A stretch of 64,000 bases of DNA from Halorubrum lacusprofundi ATCC 49239 (GCF_000022205.1 NC_012029.1:744001-808000), one strand, 5' to 3'; numbered from the stretch's first letter, positions 1 through 7,947 are shown. Made by a program: numbers and translations. The notes: generated by a model not told the origin, from the letters alone.

Positions 1-505
1 AACACTTCTCGAGGAACTTGAAGGCGTCGTCGCTGTCGAGCCGCCACCCCTTCGAGTCGTCGCGCCACTCAGCGGTGTACAGCTTCACGCCGGGGATGTC
101 GTACTCCTCTTTGAGGTGTTCGAGGTAGCGCAGCCCCTCTTCGCCGTCACGCGGGTCGAAGCTCCCGTTGAGCACGAACCGCTCGGGGTACTCCTCCGCG
201 AGTTCGGCGTTCTGTTCGGTCGTGTTGAACCCCTCGTCGTAGAAGTCGGAGAGGTACGTCGGCTGGAAGATTGCCATGTCGGCGGCCGCGTTCCCGAACA
301 GGTCCTCGGTCATGCGGTCGGCGCCGTAGTGGCGGTACTCGTCGATGTCCCACTGTTCCTCCTCCGGGGTGAACCCGGTATGGTAATCGTAGAAACACTG
401 GAGGAACTGCTCGCCCCCCTCGTGAATGATGTTCTCCTGCCGCGCGTCCCACAGGTGGACGTGGCCGTCGATGACGAAGATCTCCTCGCCGTCCTTCTCG
501 TACAT
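1..505 (-). CDS. Amidohydrolase family (COG2159-like), 3' end beyond the window edge
   Basis: The minus strand is open from an ATG at 505 to the left edge, giving 168 residues of an unfinished protein. Near the N-terminus it reads IDGHVHLWD, the HxH metal-binding strand of TIM-barrel amidohydrolases. Further on come YDIPGVKLY and EYPERFVLNGSFDPR, typical of the COG2159 decarboxylase/hydrolase branch. The likely role is a metal-dependent hydrolase or decarboxylase on a small organic acid; the substrate cannot be told. It is divergent from the alcohol dehydrogenase at 693, with about 190 bp between them as a shared promoter region. The C-terminal metal ligands lie outside the window. Confidence 0.8.
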   Translation of the reverse strand, partial: MYEKDGEEIFVIDGHVHLWDARQENIIHEGGEQFLQCFYDYHTGFTPEEEQWDIDEYRHYGADRMTEDLFGNAAADMAIFQPTYLSDFYDEGFNTTEQNAELAEEYPERFVLNGSFDPRDGEEGLRYLEHLKEEYDIPGVKLYTAEWRDDSKGWRLDSDDAFKFLEKC

Positions 506-692
506 ACGAGTACGTATGATACACGGCAACACATAACTATGAGGATTGATCATGTGAATTGCGCATCAGTTTGTCGTTCACTCGTCGGGTCGTCGGTCGG
601 CTCCTCCGGCGTCGGGTTTGCGGGTGGCCGCACCTCGATGAGACTGCATCGTAACGAACGTTTATGATGAAGGGTGCGGGAGAGTATGTCAC

Positions 693-1733
693 ATGCAAGC
701 AGCTAGACTCCACGAGTACACCGACGACATGAGCGAGGGGCTCGCGATCGACGAGGTCGACCGTCCGCACGCCACGGGCCCGAGCGACGTGATCGTCGAG
801 GTCGAGGGCGCGGGCTGGTGCCAGACGGACAACCACATCATCGAGGGGATGTGGGAGGAGTACGTCCCCCAAACTCTTCCCATGACTCTTGGCCACGAGA
901 ACGCCGGGACGGTCGTCGAGACGGGAGACGACGTAGATATCGTCTCTGAGGGCGACCCCGTGATCTGTCACCCGGTCCAGACCTGCGGCACCTGTCGCCC
1001 CTGCCGGCTCGGCGAGACGATGTACTGCGAGAACAGCGCGTTCAACGGACTCACCACGGACGGCGGCTTCGCCGAGTACCTCCACACCAGCGAGCGCTCG
1101 GTGATCCCGCTACCGTCCGGCGTCGATCCGATCGACATTGCGCCCCATGCCGACGCTGGGATCACGGCGTATCACGCCGTAAAGAAGGCGGTCGCGGATC
1201 TGAATCCCGGCGACCACGCGGTCGTCATCGGCGTCGGCGGGCTCGGCCACATCGGCCTGCAGTGCCTAGATGCCATGAGCGCGGCTCGGATCACCGCGGT
1301 CGACCTGAAGGAGTCGGCGCTCGACCTCGCGGAGGGGTACGGTGCCGACCACCTTATCAACCCGAGCGACGATGATGTCCGCGAGGAGCTTGCCGGAATC
1401 ACCGACGGGACGGGCGCCGCACAGGTGCTTGACTTCGTCGGGGCGGACATCACTACCGCATACGCGCCGGACATCACCGCGGCCGGCGGCGACCACCACA
1501 TCATCGGCTACGGTGGACACGTCCACGAGCCGGCCCAGGCGCTGGTGAACGGCGAATTCTCCTTCGTCGGCAACATCGTCGGGCGGTACGCGGAGCTGCA
1601 GGAGCTGGTCGCGCTCGTCGAACAGGGCGAGGTGGATCTCCACACCAGCCGGTACGATCTCGGTGAGGTGAACACGGTCGCGGAGAAGCTCGAACACGGC
1701 GAAATCGACGGTCGCGCCGTGATCACGCCCTGA
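693..1733 (+). CDS. Zinc-dependent alcohol dehydrogenase, MDR family
   Basis: This 346-residue protein has the full medium-chain dehydrogenase layout. The catalytic zinc ligands are the Cys in GWCQTDNH (about residue 43) and the His of LGHENAG (about 69). The structural zinc cluster is CGTCRPCRLGETMYC. The Rossmann glycine motif is VIGVGGLGHIG (about 176-186), followed by an acidic residue (AVDLKE) that favours NAD over NADP. It should oxidise an alcohol or reduce an aldehyde in the cytoplasm. Length is normal for the family. The gene stands alone, divergent from the amidohydrolase and 68 bp before the next gene. The exact substrate is not predictable. Confidence 0.9.
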   Translation: MQAARLHEYTDDMSEGLAIDEVDRPHATGPSDVIVEVEGAGWCQTDNHIIEGMWEEYVPQTLPMTLGHENAGTVVETGDDVDIVSEGDPVICHPVQTCGTCRPCRLGETMYCENSAFNGLTTDGGFAEYLHTSERSVIPLPSGVDPIDIAPHADAGITAYHAVKKAVADLNPGDHAVVIGVGGLGHIGLQCLDAMSAARITAVDLKESALDLAEGYGADHLINPSDDDVREELAGITDGTGAAQVLDFVGADITTAYAPDITAAGGDHHIIGYGGHVHEPAQALVNGEFSFVGNIVGRYAELQELVALVEQGEVDLHTSRYDLGEVNTVAEKLEHGEIDGRAVITP

Positions 1734-1801
1734 GCGTCGACGGCGACGGACCCTCGGCCGCGACCGCTAACTCCTTGTGACCGTGAAGCACATCGGTGGG
1801 T

Positions 1802-2950
1802 ATGGGCGAGAACGATGTCGACGATACCGGCTCCGCGACCGATCCCCTCGCCGACGAGGACTGCTACCGCGTGCTGGGACCTGACGGGATCCCCCTGCCG
1901 GACGCGACCGTGCCGGATCTGTCGGACGAACGATTTCGTGCGATCTACCGCGACCTGGTGACCACGCGCCGGTTCGACGAGCGCGCGGTCAGCCTCCAGC
2001 GACAGGGGCGGATCGGGACGTACGCCCCTTGTGCGGGGCAAGAAGGGTCGGCGGTCGGGTCGACGCACGCGCTCGCCGATCGGGACCTAATCAGCTACCA
2101 GTACCGCGAGCACGGCGCGATCGTCGTTCGCGATCTCCTCTCGGAGTACCTCCCCTACTGGCTGGGCCACGAGTCCGGGACCGAGGCGATCGCCGACGGC
2201 AACGTCTTCCCGCTGAACATCGGGATCGCGGCGCACCTCCCGCACGCGGTCGGCGCCGCGTGGGCGTTCGACTATCGGGAGGAGGATCGAGTGGTCGCTG
2301 CGCACTTCGGCGGCGGCGCGACCAGCGAGGGCGATTTCCACGAGGCGATGAACTTCGCCGGCGTGTTCGACACACCGACCCTCTTCTGCTGTCACAACAA
2401 CGGCTGGGCGATCTCGATCCCCGAGTCGCGCCAGACCGCTAGCGACACCTTCGCCGAGAAGGCGGGTGCCTACGGCTTCGAGGGCATTCGCGTCGACGGG
2501 ATGGACCCGCTCGCGAGCTACGCGGTCACGAAGGAGGCGGCCGACCGGGCGCGAAGAAACGAGGACGATTCTCCCGTCGATGCGCCCCGTCCGGCCCTCA
2601 TCGAATTTCTTGAGTACCGGTTCGGCGCGCACACGACCGCCGACGATCCGACCGCCTACCGCGACCCCGACGCCGTCGATCCGTGGCGCGCGCTCGATCC
2701 GCTCGACCGGATGGAGGCGTTCCTCCGGGAAACGGGGCGGATCGACGACGACGGGGTCGCGGCGATCCACGAGGAAGCCGACGAGATCGTCGCCGACGCG
2801 ATCGACTTCGCCGAGTCAGTCGAGCCCGATCCGGCCGACATGTTCGACCACGCGTACGCCGACCTCCCGCCGGAACTCCGTCGCCAGCGCGACGAGCTGC
2901 TCGCGGCCGTCGACGAGCACGGTGAGGGGGCGTTCCAGCGAGAAGAGTAG
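1802..2950 (+). CDS. Thiamine-diphosphate dehydrogenase E1 alpha-like subunit with altered metal motif
   Basis: At 382 residues this matches the E1 alpha subunit of pyruvate or branched-chain 2-oxoacid dehydrogenases. It has RFDERAVSLQRQGRIGTY, the AAHLPHAVGAAWA segment, GATSEGDFHEAMNFAG and HNNGWAIS. The thiamine-diphosphate motif is normally GDG-x(24-27)-NN, but here the first part reads GGG (residues FGGGATSEGD), so the Mg-binding Asp is Gly. No E1 beta, E2 or E3 gene follows; the next gene is convergent. A GTG six bases upstream is in frame, but the ATG at 1802 is the simpler start. Activity is therefore uncertain: it may be a degenerate or unusual paralogue. Confidence 0.85.
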   Translation: MGENDVDDTGSATDPLADEDCYRVLGPDGIPLPDATVPDLSDERFRAIYRDLVTTRRFDERAVSLQRQGRIGTYAPCAGQEGSAVGSTHALADRDLISYQYREHGAIVVRDLLSEYLPYWLGHESGTEAIADGNVFPLNIGIAAHLPHAVGAAWAFDYREEDRVVAAHFGGGATSEGDFHEAMNFAGVFDTPTLFCCHNNGWAISIPESRQTASDTFAEKAGAYGFEGIRVDGMDPLASYAVTKEAADRARRNEDDSPVDAPRPALIEFLEYRFGAHTTADDPTAYRDPDAVDPWRALDPLDRMEAFLRETGRIDDDGVAAIHEEADEIVADAIDFAESVEPDPADMFDHAYADLPPELRRQRDELLAAVDEHGEGAFQREE

Positions 2951-2975
2951 ATCGCCCGACGATCGTTCCGATCGT

Positions 2976-4289
2976 TTATAAGTACTCACCAGCCGCCTCG
3001 GCCGCGCTCCGCCCGCTCTCTACGGCACCCTGGATCGACGACCACTCGGTGTAGTCACCGGCGAGGACGACCGGGCCCTCGGGATCGTCTGGGTCCGGGA
3101 GAGCGGCGTGGACGCCCGGCGGCTGGGCGAACTGCGCGAAGCGGATCCGGTGAACGTCGACGGTTTCCAAGCCGTCGAAGTCGCGATCGGGGTACCACGC
3201 TTCCAGCGCGTCACGAACGTCGTCACGGAGACCAGCGGCAGGACGGTCCAGCGACGACTCGCCGAGGAACGTTGCCGCGATCAGGGCGCGGTCGTCGGGG
3301 GCGTACTCGGGCGCGACCTCCGACATCGGGACCACGGCGTTGGGCGAGTCGTCGGCCGCGTTGAGCAGTATGCGCTTCCCGGTCTCGAACGACTCGCCCG
3401 CGGGGAGTGTGTACCAGCCGGTGACGTTTGGGACACCCTCGGTGGGTATCGACTCGACGCCTGTGAGCCGACGGGCCTCGGGCGGCGTGGCCGCGACGAC
3501 GACCGCATCGGTCTCGCGGGTCGAGCCGTCCGCCAGCTCGACCGTGGCGCCTGTGGCGTCGCCGCTCCCGGTCCGGAACGGGATACGCCCCTGACCTGCG
3601 GTCCGGACGGATTCCACGTCCTCGCCCGTCTCGATTGTCACGCCGGCGTCACGGGCGCGGGCCGCGAGCGCCTCGGGGATCGCTCGCATCCCCGCTGCGG
3701 GAACGGCGATCGTGCCGCGGCTCATCGCCCGGAACGTGTACTCGAAGACGTGCTTCGAGGTCGAGAGCGTTCGATCGAGGGTGATCCCGCCGTAGAAGGG
3801 TTCGACGAAGTTGGTCACGTAGTCGTCGGCGAATCCCCAGTCGTGGAGGTACTCGCGGATCGACGCGTCGCGGCCGGTAAAGAACGCGCCCTCGTCTCGC
3901 TTCGCGAGATCGTGCCGGAGCGCGAGCGTCCGGAGCTTATCGGAGAGGGAGACCTCGTCGTTCAGAAGCGAGGCGATTGCGGCGCGGGGATCGCGGAGCG
4001 GGTCCGAGAGCACCGACCGCGATCCCGGCCGACAGATCGTCGCGCCGGGCGCGAATTGGCGGATGTCGAGAGCGTCGATATCGAGTTCCGCCACGACTGC
4101 CGGATAGCTCGTGAAAAACACCTGAAAGCCCCGATCGAGGGTGAAGCCGTTGACTGTCTCGGTCCGCACGCGGCCGCCGACCTCGGGCCGTCGCTCGTAC
4201 AGCGTCACGTCCGCACCCGCCTCAGCGAGTCGGGTCGCCGCGACGAGCCCCGCGAGCCCGCCGCCGACGACGGTGGCGTCTCCGTGCAT
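2976..4289 (-). CDS. FAD-dependent oxidoreductase (phytoene desaturase / amine oxidase fold)
   Basis: This 437-residue protein opens with a dinucleotide-binding motif (VVGGGLAGLVAATRLAEAG) and then YERRPEVGGRVRTE, the start of the amine-oxidase/carotenoid-desaturase fold. It continues with GFTLDRGFQVFFTSYP, typical of the CrtI-like and protoporphyrinogen-oxidase-like group. The C-terminus VVLAGDYTEWSSIQGAVESG is the second FAD-contact region and a normal family end. It may act in carotenoid or isoprenoid metabolism, but no crtB or other carotenoid gene is adjacent, so the substrate is open. It is convergent with the E1 alpha-like gene and divergent from trm5, with A+T-rich promoter sequence between about 4300 and 4400. 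Confidence 0.85.
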   Translation of the reverse strand: MHGDATVVGGGLAGLVAATRLAEAGADVTLYERRPEVGGRVRTETVNGFTLDRGFQVFFTSYPAVVAELDIDALDIRQFAPGATICRPGSRSVLSDPLRDPRAAIASLLNDEVSLSDKLRTLALRHDLAKRDEGAFFTGRDASIREYLHDWGFADDYVTNFVEPFYGGITLDRTLSTSKHVFEYTFRAMSRGTIAVPAAGMRAIPEALAARARDAGVTIETGEDVESVRTAGQGRIPFRTGSGDATGATVELADGSTRETDAVVVAATPPEARRLTGVESIPTEGVPNVTGWYTLPAGESFETGKRILLNAADDSPNAVVPMSEVAPEYAPDDRALIAATFLGESSLDRPAAGLRDDVRDALEAWYPDRDFDGLETVDVHRIRFAQFAQPPGVHAALPDPDDPEGPVVLAGDYTEWSSIQGAVESGRSAAEAAGEYL

Positions 4290-4408
4290 ACGAAAGATAT
4301 CGGGTCGTGGGTTTATAAGCGGCCGCAGGATTTGCCCGGTGTGGATGCACGGGGACGCCGAACCAGGAAAGCGTCAGCGTTTATGGCTCGCCCCGCATTC
4401 TCGCGACA

Positions 4409-5398
4409 ATGAGCGTCCCCTGCGTCGCGGTCGAGCGCGAGCGCGGCGAGGCCGTCCGCGAACGGCTCGCCGACGCCGACATCCTTGACGGCGACCACGA
4501 GATCGCGGTCGACGGCGACACGATCTACATCCCCGTCGCGGACCCCGAGGCGGTCCCCGCCGACCTCGCGACGGCGATCGTCGAGCGCGACGCCGCCGAG
4601 CGGGACCGCCCGCAGACACCAGCCGCGATCCTCGGCTACGAACCCTCGCTGGAGCGGCTCGGCGACATCGTCATCGTCGACGAGGACGACGACGAGCGCG
4701 CCCGCGAGATCGCCGACGCGGTGATGGCCTCCGACGTACCCTGCGAGACGGTGCTCAACCGGGCGTCCCCGATCGAAGGCGAACTTCGCGTCCGGCGCTG
4801 GGACGTGCTGGCGGGGAACGGCACTGAGACGGTTCACCGCGAGTACGGCCACGAGTTCCTGTTGGACGTGGCCGAGGTGTACTTCTCCCCGCGGCTCGCC
4901 ACCGAGCGCCACCGCGTGATCGAACAGGTCGACCCCGATGAGGCCGTCATCGACATGTTCGCCGGCGTCGGTCCCTACGCCGTCCCGATGGCCGCCCGCG
5001 GCGCCGAGGTGGTCGCGTGCGACCTCAACGAGCGCGCCGTCGAGTACCTCCGCGAGAACGCCGAGCGCAACGGCGTCGCCGACCGCGTGACCGCAATCGC
5101 CGGCGACGTGCGGGGAATCGCAGACGCCTACGCCGACACCGCGGATCGGCTCGTTATGAATCTCCCGCACTCCGCCGACGAGTTCCTCGAAACCGCCGTC
5201 CGGCTGGCGGGCGACGACTGCGCCATTCACTACTACGACATCCAACACGAGGACGACCCGTTCGGTCCCGGGCGGCGCGCCATCGAGGCCGCCGCGGGCG
5301 ACGAGTACGACGCGGTCGTCGAGACCGAGCGTGTCGTCAAATCCTACGCCCCGCACGAGTACAACGTCTGTCTGGATGTGCGGCTGATCCGTCGATGA
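4409..5398 (+). CDS. trm5: tRNA (guanine(37)-N1)-methyltransferase Trm5
   Basis: The protein (329 residues) is a class I SAM methyltransferase that should make m1G37 (and perhaps the first step toward wyosine) in tRNA. It has the Trm5 signature YFSPRLATERHRVIEQV, SAM motif I VIDMFAGVGPYAVPMAARG, motif II VVACDLNERAVEYLREN and the motif IV equivalent MNLPHSADEFL. The first 150 residues match the D1 and D2 regions. Length agrees with archaeal Trm5b. A TATA-like element (tttatgg at about 4380) lies just upstream, consistent with a short or absent leader. Confidence 0.93.
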   Translation: MSVPCVAVERERGEAVRERLADADILDGDHEIAVDGDTIYIPVADPEAVPADLATAIVERDAAERDRPQTPAAILGYEPSLERLGDIVIVDEDDDERAREIADAVMASDVPCETVLNRASPIEGELRVRRWDVLAGNGTETVHREYGHEFLLDVAEVYFSPRLATERHRVIEQVDPDEAVIDMFAGVGPYAVPMAARGAEVVACDLNERAVEYLRENAERNGVADRVTAIAGDVRGIADAYADTADRLVMNLPHSADEFLETAVRLAGDDCAIHYYDIQHEDDPFGPGRRAIEAAAGDEYDAVVETERVVKSYAPHEYNVCLDVRLIRR

Positions 5399-5501
5399 CT
5401 TCGGTCTACTCGCACCCTACGCCCGCCACTGGTCGCCGGTAGGGTCGGGGTGGCGTAGAGTTGGAGTGACGTCGAGTCGGGCCACACCCCTACGAAATTC
5501 G

Positions 5502-5509
5502 TTTATATT
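5502..5509 (+). promoter_or_regulatory. TATA box for the small gene pair at 5550
   Basis: The octamer tttatatt stands in G+C-rich surroundings. A haloarchaeal start about 26 nt downstream would fall near 5530, after the possible ATG at 5526 and 20 nt before the ATG at 5550. This spacing is the main reason for preferring 5550. Confidence 0.5.
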
Positions 5510-5549
5510 AGGTAACACTTTTATCATGCTCCGGACCCTTCTACCAGCC

Positions 5550-5771
5550 ATGAGTGACGCAGAAGCTCCCGAGGAGCGTATCGATGACACGACCACGTGG
5601 CCAGACCTCGCCATCGGTCTCTACGACCGATTGACCGGGCGGAACGCGGAGATCATCTACGAGTTCGAGGACATGACCGTCGACGTTCCGAGCGGGACTG
5701 GTGACGACGCCGAGCACGCCCACTGGCGGCTCGACGGGACCATGCGGATCACCACCCGTGAACAGGACTGA
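5550..5771 (+). CDS. Small acidic conserved-looking protein, function unknown
   Basis: I do not recognise this 73-residue protein. It begins MSDAEAPEERIDDTT and contains the hydrophobic stretch LAIGLYDRLTG and the acidic strand YEFEDMTVDVP. It has no membrane helix or cysteines. An in-frame ATG at 5526 would add eight residues. The next gene starts 14 nt before its stop, so the two are probably co-translated. The good haloarchaeal amino-acid composition and the TATA box make it likely to be real. Confidence 0.6.
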   Translation: MSDAEAPEERIDDTTTWPDLAIGLYDRLTGRNAEIIYEFEDMTVDVPSGTGDDAEHAHWRLDGTMRITTREQD

Positions 5772-6144
5772 GGAGAAAGTCCCACTCTCGATCGGAACCG
5801 ACAACCTGACGCTGACGGTCGACGGCATCGAACTCGACGTTCACTCGACGGGAGAACGGCTGTTCATCGAGGTCGACAGCGTTCGCGACGCGATTCGTGC
5901 TGTACGGACGGTGCCCGACGGGGACGTGAGGGGTTCGGCCGCGTTCTTGACCGCAACCGATCTCACAATTGAGGTCCGTGTACGCGGGCGCACAGTCGTC
6001 GTGATCGGTGCCGACGCACGCCCGGGAGTGCTGTCCCACCGGCTTGGCGTCGCGCCCGCCGAGTTCCGGGTCATCGGGGCAGTCGACGCCGTCGCAAGTG
6101 GGCTCGCAACGATGAAAGGTGCCGGGAGGCGGCTATTTCGGTGA
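5758..6144 (+). CDS. Hypothetical protein, cotranscribed with the preceding gene
   Basis: The 128-residue product starts at a GTG that overlaps the previous gene's end by 14 nt. An upstream ATG at 5701 is in frame but lies deep inside the neighbour. The protein is rich in beta strands (LTLTVDGIELDVHS, LTIEVRVRGRTVVVIGAD) and ends in the basic segment MKGAGRRLFR. It has no recognised motif or membrane segment. The tight overlap suggests a shared function with the 73-residue protein, perhaps as a pair. Confidence 0.55.
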   Translation: MNRTEEKVPLSIGTDNLTLTVDGIELDVHSTGERLFIEVDSVRDAIRAVRTVPDGDVRGSAAFLTATDLTIEVRVRGRTVVVIGADARPGVLSHRLGVAPAEFRVIGAVDAVASGLATMKGAGRRLFR

Positions 6145-6727
6145 TCGGCGGTGACGCGGTCGGTAATTACGGTCTTCTCGTTCGGAGAAGAGATAACCGA
6201 ACAGCGTGATTGCCGCCCCACCCGGGAAACGGTACGGGTCGGGGCGGCTACGGCCCGTTACATGACAAGAGTTCACGGCCGCGAGACAGTCGGGCCAGAG
6301 GCGATTTCGCGCTTGGCACGTCGGAGACGTAGATCACACGCCAGCCGTGTCTGATCGCTGAGAGGGGTGACTGCCGCGCCGAGTCGCGGTGGGGGTCGCG
6401 CTCGGCGAGACGAGCGACGCCCGGTACGGGCTTCGACCGGGCAGACACCGTCGGGGGAGTCGATCCCCGCCATCGCGGCACACGATCGGTGTTGTCACGG
6501 GTCAATCGAAGACCAAATACGTATATATGCTTTTTCCTTATATTCTTGTATCTATCTGCTATTTACTATACTGATACGAATGTTATAGCGGATATTCCGA
6601 AACAAATTCCAACATACTCCCGTTCACGATCACCGATACGGAACCGGCCGGCGTCGCGCGGTCTTGCGGGGCGTGGCGCCGCGGTTTCGGAACCCTTATT
6701 TTTCCGTTCGGGAATGATAAGACACGC
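6145..6727. other. 583-bp intergenic stretch with an A+T-rich island
   Basis: I see no convincing gene here. The short open frames on both strands have arginine- and serine-rich antisense-like composition. From about 6515 to 6625 the sequence is strikingly A+T-rich, with runs such as acgtatatatgctttttcc. The tRNA-Thr promoter lies at the right end. The island may be a decayed insertion, a promoter-rich spacer or a replication-related site; nothing decides between these. Confidence 0.5.
6704..6713 (+). promoter_or_regulatory. Probable box A (TATA) of tRNA-Thr
   Basis: The run ccttattttt lies about 20 nt before the mature 5' end of tRNA-Thr, close to the spacing expected for an archaeal promoter with a very short 5' leader. 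Confidence 0.4.
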
Positions 6728-6800
6728 GCCGGGGTAGCTCAGCTGGCAGAGCGATTCCTTCGTAAGGAATAGGTCGAGGGTTCAAATCCCTCCTCCGGCT
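6728..6800 (+). tRNA. tRNA-Thr (anticodon CGT), probable proviral integration site
   Basis: The 73 nt fold as a full cloverleaf. The acceptor is GCCGGGG with CTCCGGC (one G-U pair), the anticodon stem is ATTCC/GGAAT with loop TTCGTAA, and the T arm is GAGGG-TTCAAAT-CCCTC with discriminator T. The loop gives CGT, which reads ACG (Thr). CCA is not encoded. Virus-type genes begin directly after it, and tRNA 3' ends are the usual targets of archaeal tyrosine integrases, so this is the likely attL. I could not find a repeat of its 3' half at the right edge of the viral block. Confidence 0.95.
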
Positions 6801-6815
6801 TCAACCAATTCGTTT

Positions 6816-6842
6816 ACAATCCCACGGCTAAACCGGGATTGT
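6816..6842 (+). other. Perfect 8-bp inverted repeat just after tRNA-Thr
   Basis: ACAATCCC (6816-6823) and GGGATTGT (6835-6842) flank an 11-nt loop, 16 nt after the tRNA. It could be a hairpin ending tRNA transcription or a recombinase or excision-factor arm site at the left end of the provirus. No T-run follows, so an ordinary terminator is not certain. Confidence 0.4.
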
Positions 6843-6925
6843 GATACTTCTCGCGGTTACGTCGACCCAAAGATAGAGCAGCATACGCTTTATCAGACGC
6901 CGTCTCAGCCGGGGGTGTCGGCCTG

Positions 6926-7066
6926 ATGTCCGTCACCATGGCGCCGGTGTGCGGAGCGCTCGGTTGTTCTGACGACGCCGACGTCGTCGTCGACCACCCC
7001 AATCACGGTGAGCGTGTTGTCTGTGCCGACCACGCCGACGGTCAGGAGGTGGTCGGCGATGTCTGA
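6926..7066 (+). CDS. Small viral zinc-binding protein (46 aa)
   Basis: The gene is short but coherent. It starts at ATG 6926 and has the pattern VCGALGC followed later by HPNHGERVVCADHADG. Two cysteines, then a Cys/His pair, would make one treble-clef or zinc-ribbon-like site, a pattern seen in many small haloviral proteins. Its stop (7064-7066) overlaps the next ATG (7059) in the frame arrangement gATGtcTGA. It is the first gene of the proviral early run. Function is unknown; it may bind DNA or a host protein. Confidence 0.6.
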   Translation: MSVTMAPVCGALGCSDDADVVVDHPNHGERVVCADHADGQEVVGDV

Positions 7067-7259
7067 GGACGATGTCACTGCGAGAGAGGCACTTGCCGTC
7101 GCTCAGCGCGCTCTCGCGAAGGCTGTCGACCTGGAGCGAGACATCTCCGAACTTGAAGACGAGACTGCTGCGTTACGGTCAGAGCTCAACGAAGTCGACC
7201 AGCGGCTCTCAGAACAAGAGGCTGCTGCTGCAGAAGACGGAGGAGAGGCCGATGTCTGA
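7059..7259 (+). CDS. Short coiled-coil protein, paralogue of the next gene's N-terminus
   Basis: The 66 residues begin MSEDDVTAREALAVAQRAL and form a long charged heptad helix (LERDISELEDETAALRSEL). The first 20 residues are nearly the same as those of the following gene (MSEDDVSARDALAIAQRSL), so one copy arose by tandem duplication or is a truncated copy. An upstream in-frame GTG at 7008 is rejected because it lies inside the zinc-protein gene. It may oligomerise with its paralogue. Function is unknown. Confidence 0.65.
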   Translation: MSEDDVTAREALAVAQRALAKAVDLERDISELEDETAALRSELNEVDQRLSEQEAAAAEDGGEADV

Positions 7260-7764
7260 AGACGACGTCTCCGCGCGTGACGCCCTCGCGATCGCACAGC
7301 GGTCGCTCGCACGCCTCCAGGAGATCGAGAACGAACTGCACGGTGAACTCGAGGAGACGAACGAGACTGTCGACCAGCTCCAAGACGACCTGACTGCGCT
7401 CGAGCTTCGTGTCTCCGAGCTCGACGAGAATCGCGATCCAGCCGACCTCTCTGCAGACGAGAAAGTCGGTATGGTTCGCGAGCATGGCTTCCGGAAAGCC
7501 ACAGAGGGCCACGGCCGCGCGAAGCTCGACTACGACGACATCAAGTGGGAGATCTTCGGCGGCGACATCGGCGACTCGACGTGCTACCGCCTCATCCGGA
7601 AAGCGGCCGGGCTTTCAGACGAGAAGACCGGGAGTACCATCGACGGCTTCACCGCTCGTAACCCGGCGGGAGACAACTACCACCTCGCGATCGACGCGCA
7701 GGAAGCAAAACGAAGCCGGGTGTTTTCCGCCGGAAAAATCGGTGTGACCGAGGAGGTGCGCTGA
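7252..7764 (+). CDS. Coiled-coil protein with C-terminal globular domain
   Basis: This 170-residue protein starts at the ATG overlapping the previous stop. Residues 1-20 repeat the upstream paralogue, and residues about 20-60 are a coiled coil (IENELHGELEETNETVDQL). The rest looks globular: VGMVREHGFRKATEGHGRAKLDYDDIKWEIFGG and then DSTCYRLIRKAAG, which resembles a small DNA-binding helical domain. Its last codons contain the left palindrome of the inverted pair that flanks the spacer before mcm. It may be a replication or regulatory protein, judged from position only. Confidence 0.65.
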   Translation: MSEDDVSARDALAIAQRSLARLQEIENELHGELEETNETVDQLQDDLTALELRVSELDENRDPADLSADEKVGMVREHGFRKATEGHGRAKLDYDDIKWEIFGGDIGDSTCYRLIRKAAGLSDEKTGSTIDGFTARNPAGDNYHLAIDAQEAKRSRVFSAGKIGVTEEVR

Positions 7765-7940
7765 ACATGGCTCAGTTCGATCGCGGTATCCCACCTCCGT
7801 TGTACTCCCCGTAGATCACAGCAACAGCAGTAGTGTACGCAAACATCCGTTAGCCGGAAGGCCGTCGTTTTGGCCGACGTTTGGCCGACGTCGGCGGTCT
7901 CGGAGAACGCCTCGATGGCGTTTTTTCCGGCGGAAAACAC
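7720..7940. other. Candidate viral replication origin or operator region
   Basis: Two exact inverted copies of a 19-nt sequence, GTGTTTTCCGCCGGAAAAA at 7720-7738 and its reverse complement at 7922-7940, flank the spacer between the coiled-coil gene and mcm. Each is itself near-palindromic around CCGCCGG. Between them lie two perfect tandem 11-mers, TTTGGCCGACG (7869-7879 and 7880-7890), followed by a further GCCGACGTCGG palindrome. Dense palindromes and iterons directly beside a helicase gene suggest an origin or an autoregulated promoter. This is inference from arrangement; no known origin box was recognised. Confidence 0.5.
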
Positions 7941-7947
7941 GACCTCG

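Noticed and set aside
3108-4412. 434-codon plus-strand frame opposite the FAD oxidoreductase
   Set aside because: The opposite strand has complete FAD motifs; this frame has none.
6151-6354. Short plus-strand frame before tRNA-Thr
   Set aside because: Arg/Thr-rich with no motif, no promoter or coupling.
6814-7002. Minus-strand frame right of tRNA-Thr
   Set aside because: Overlaps the coherent small zinc-protein gene on the plus strand and the hairpin; composition is poor.
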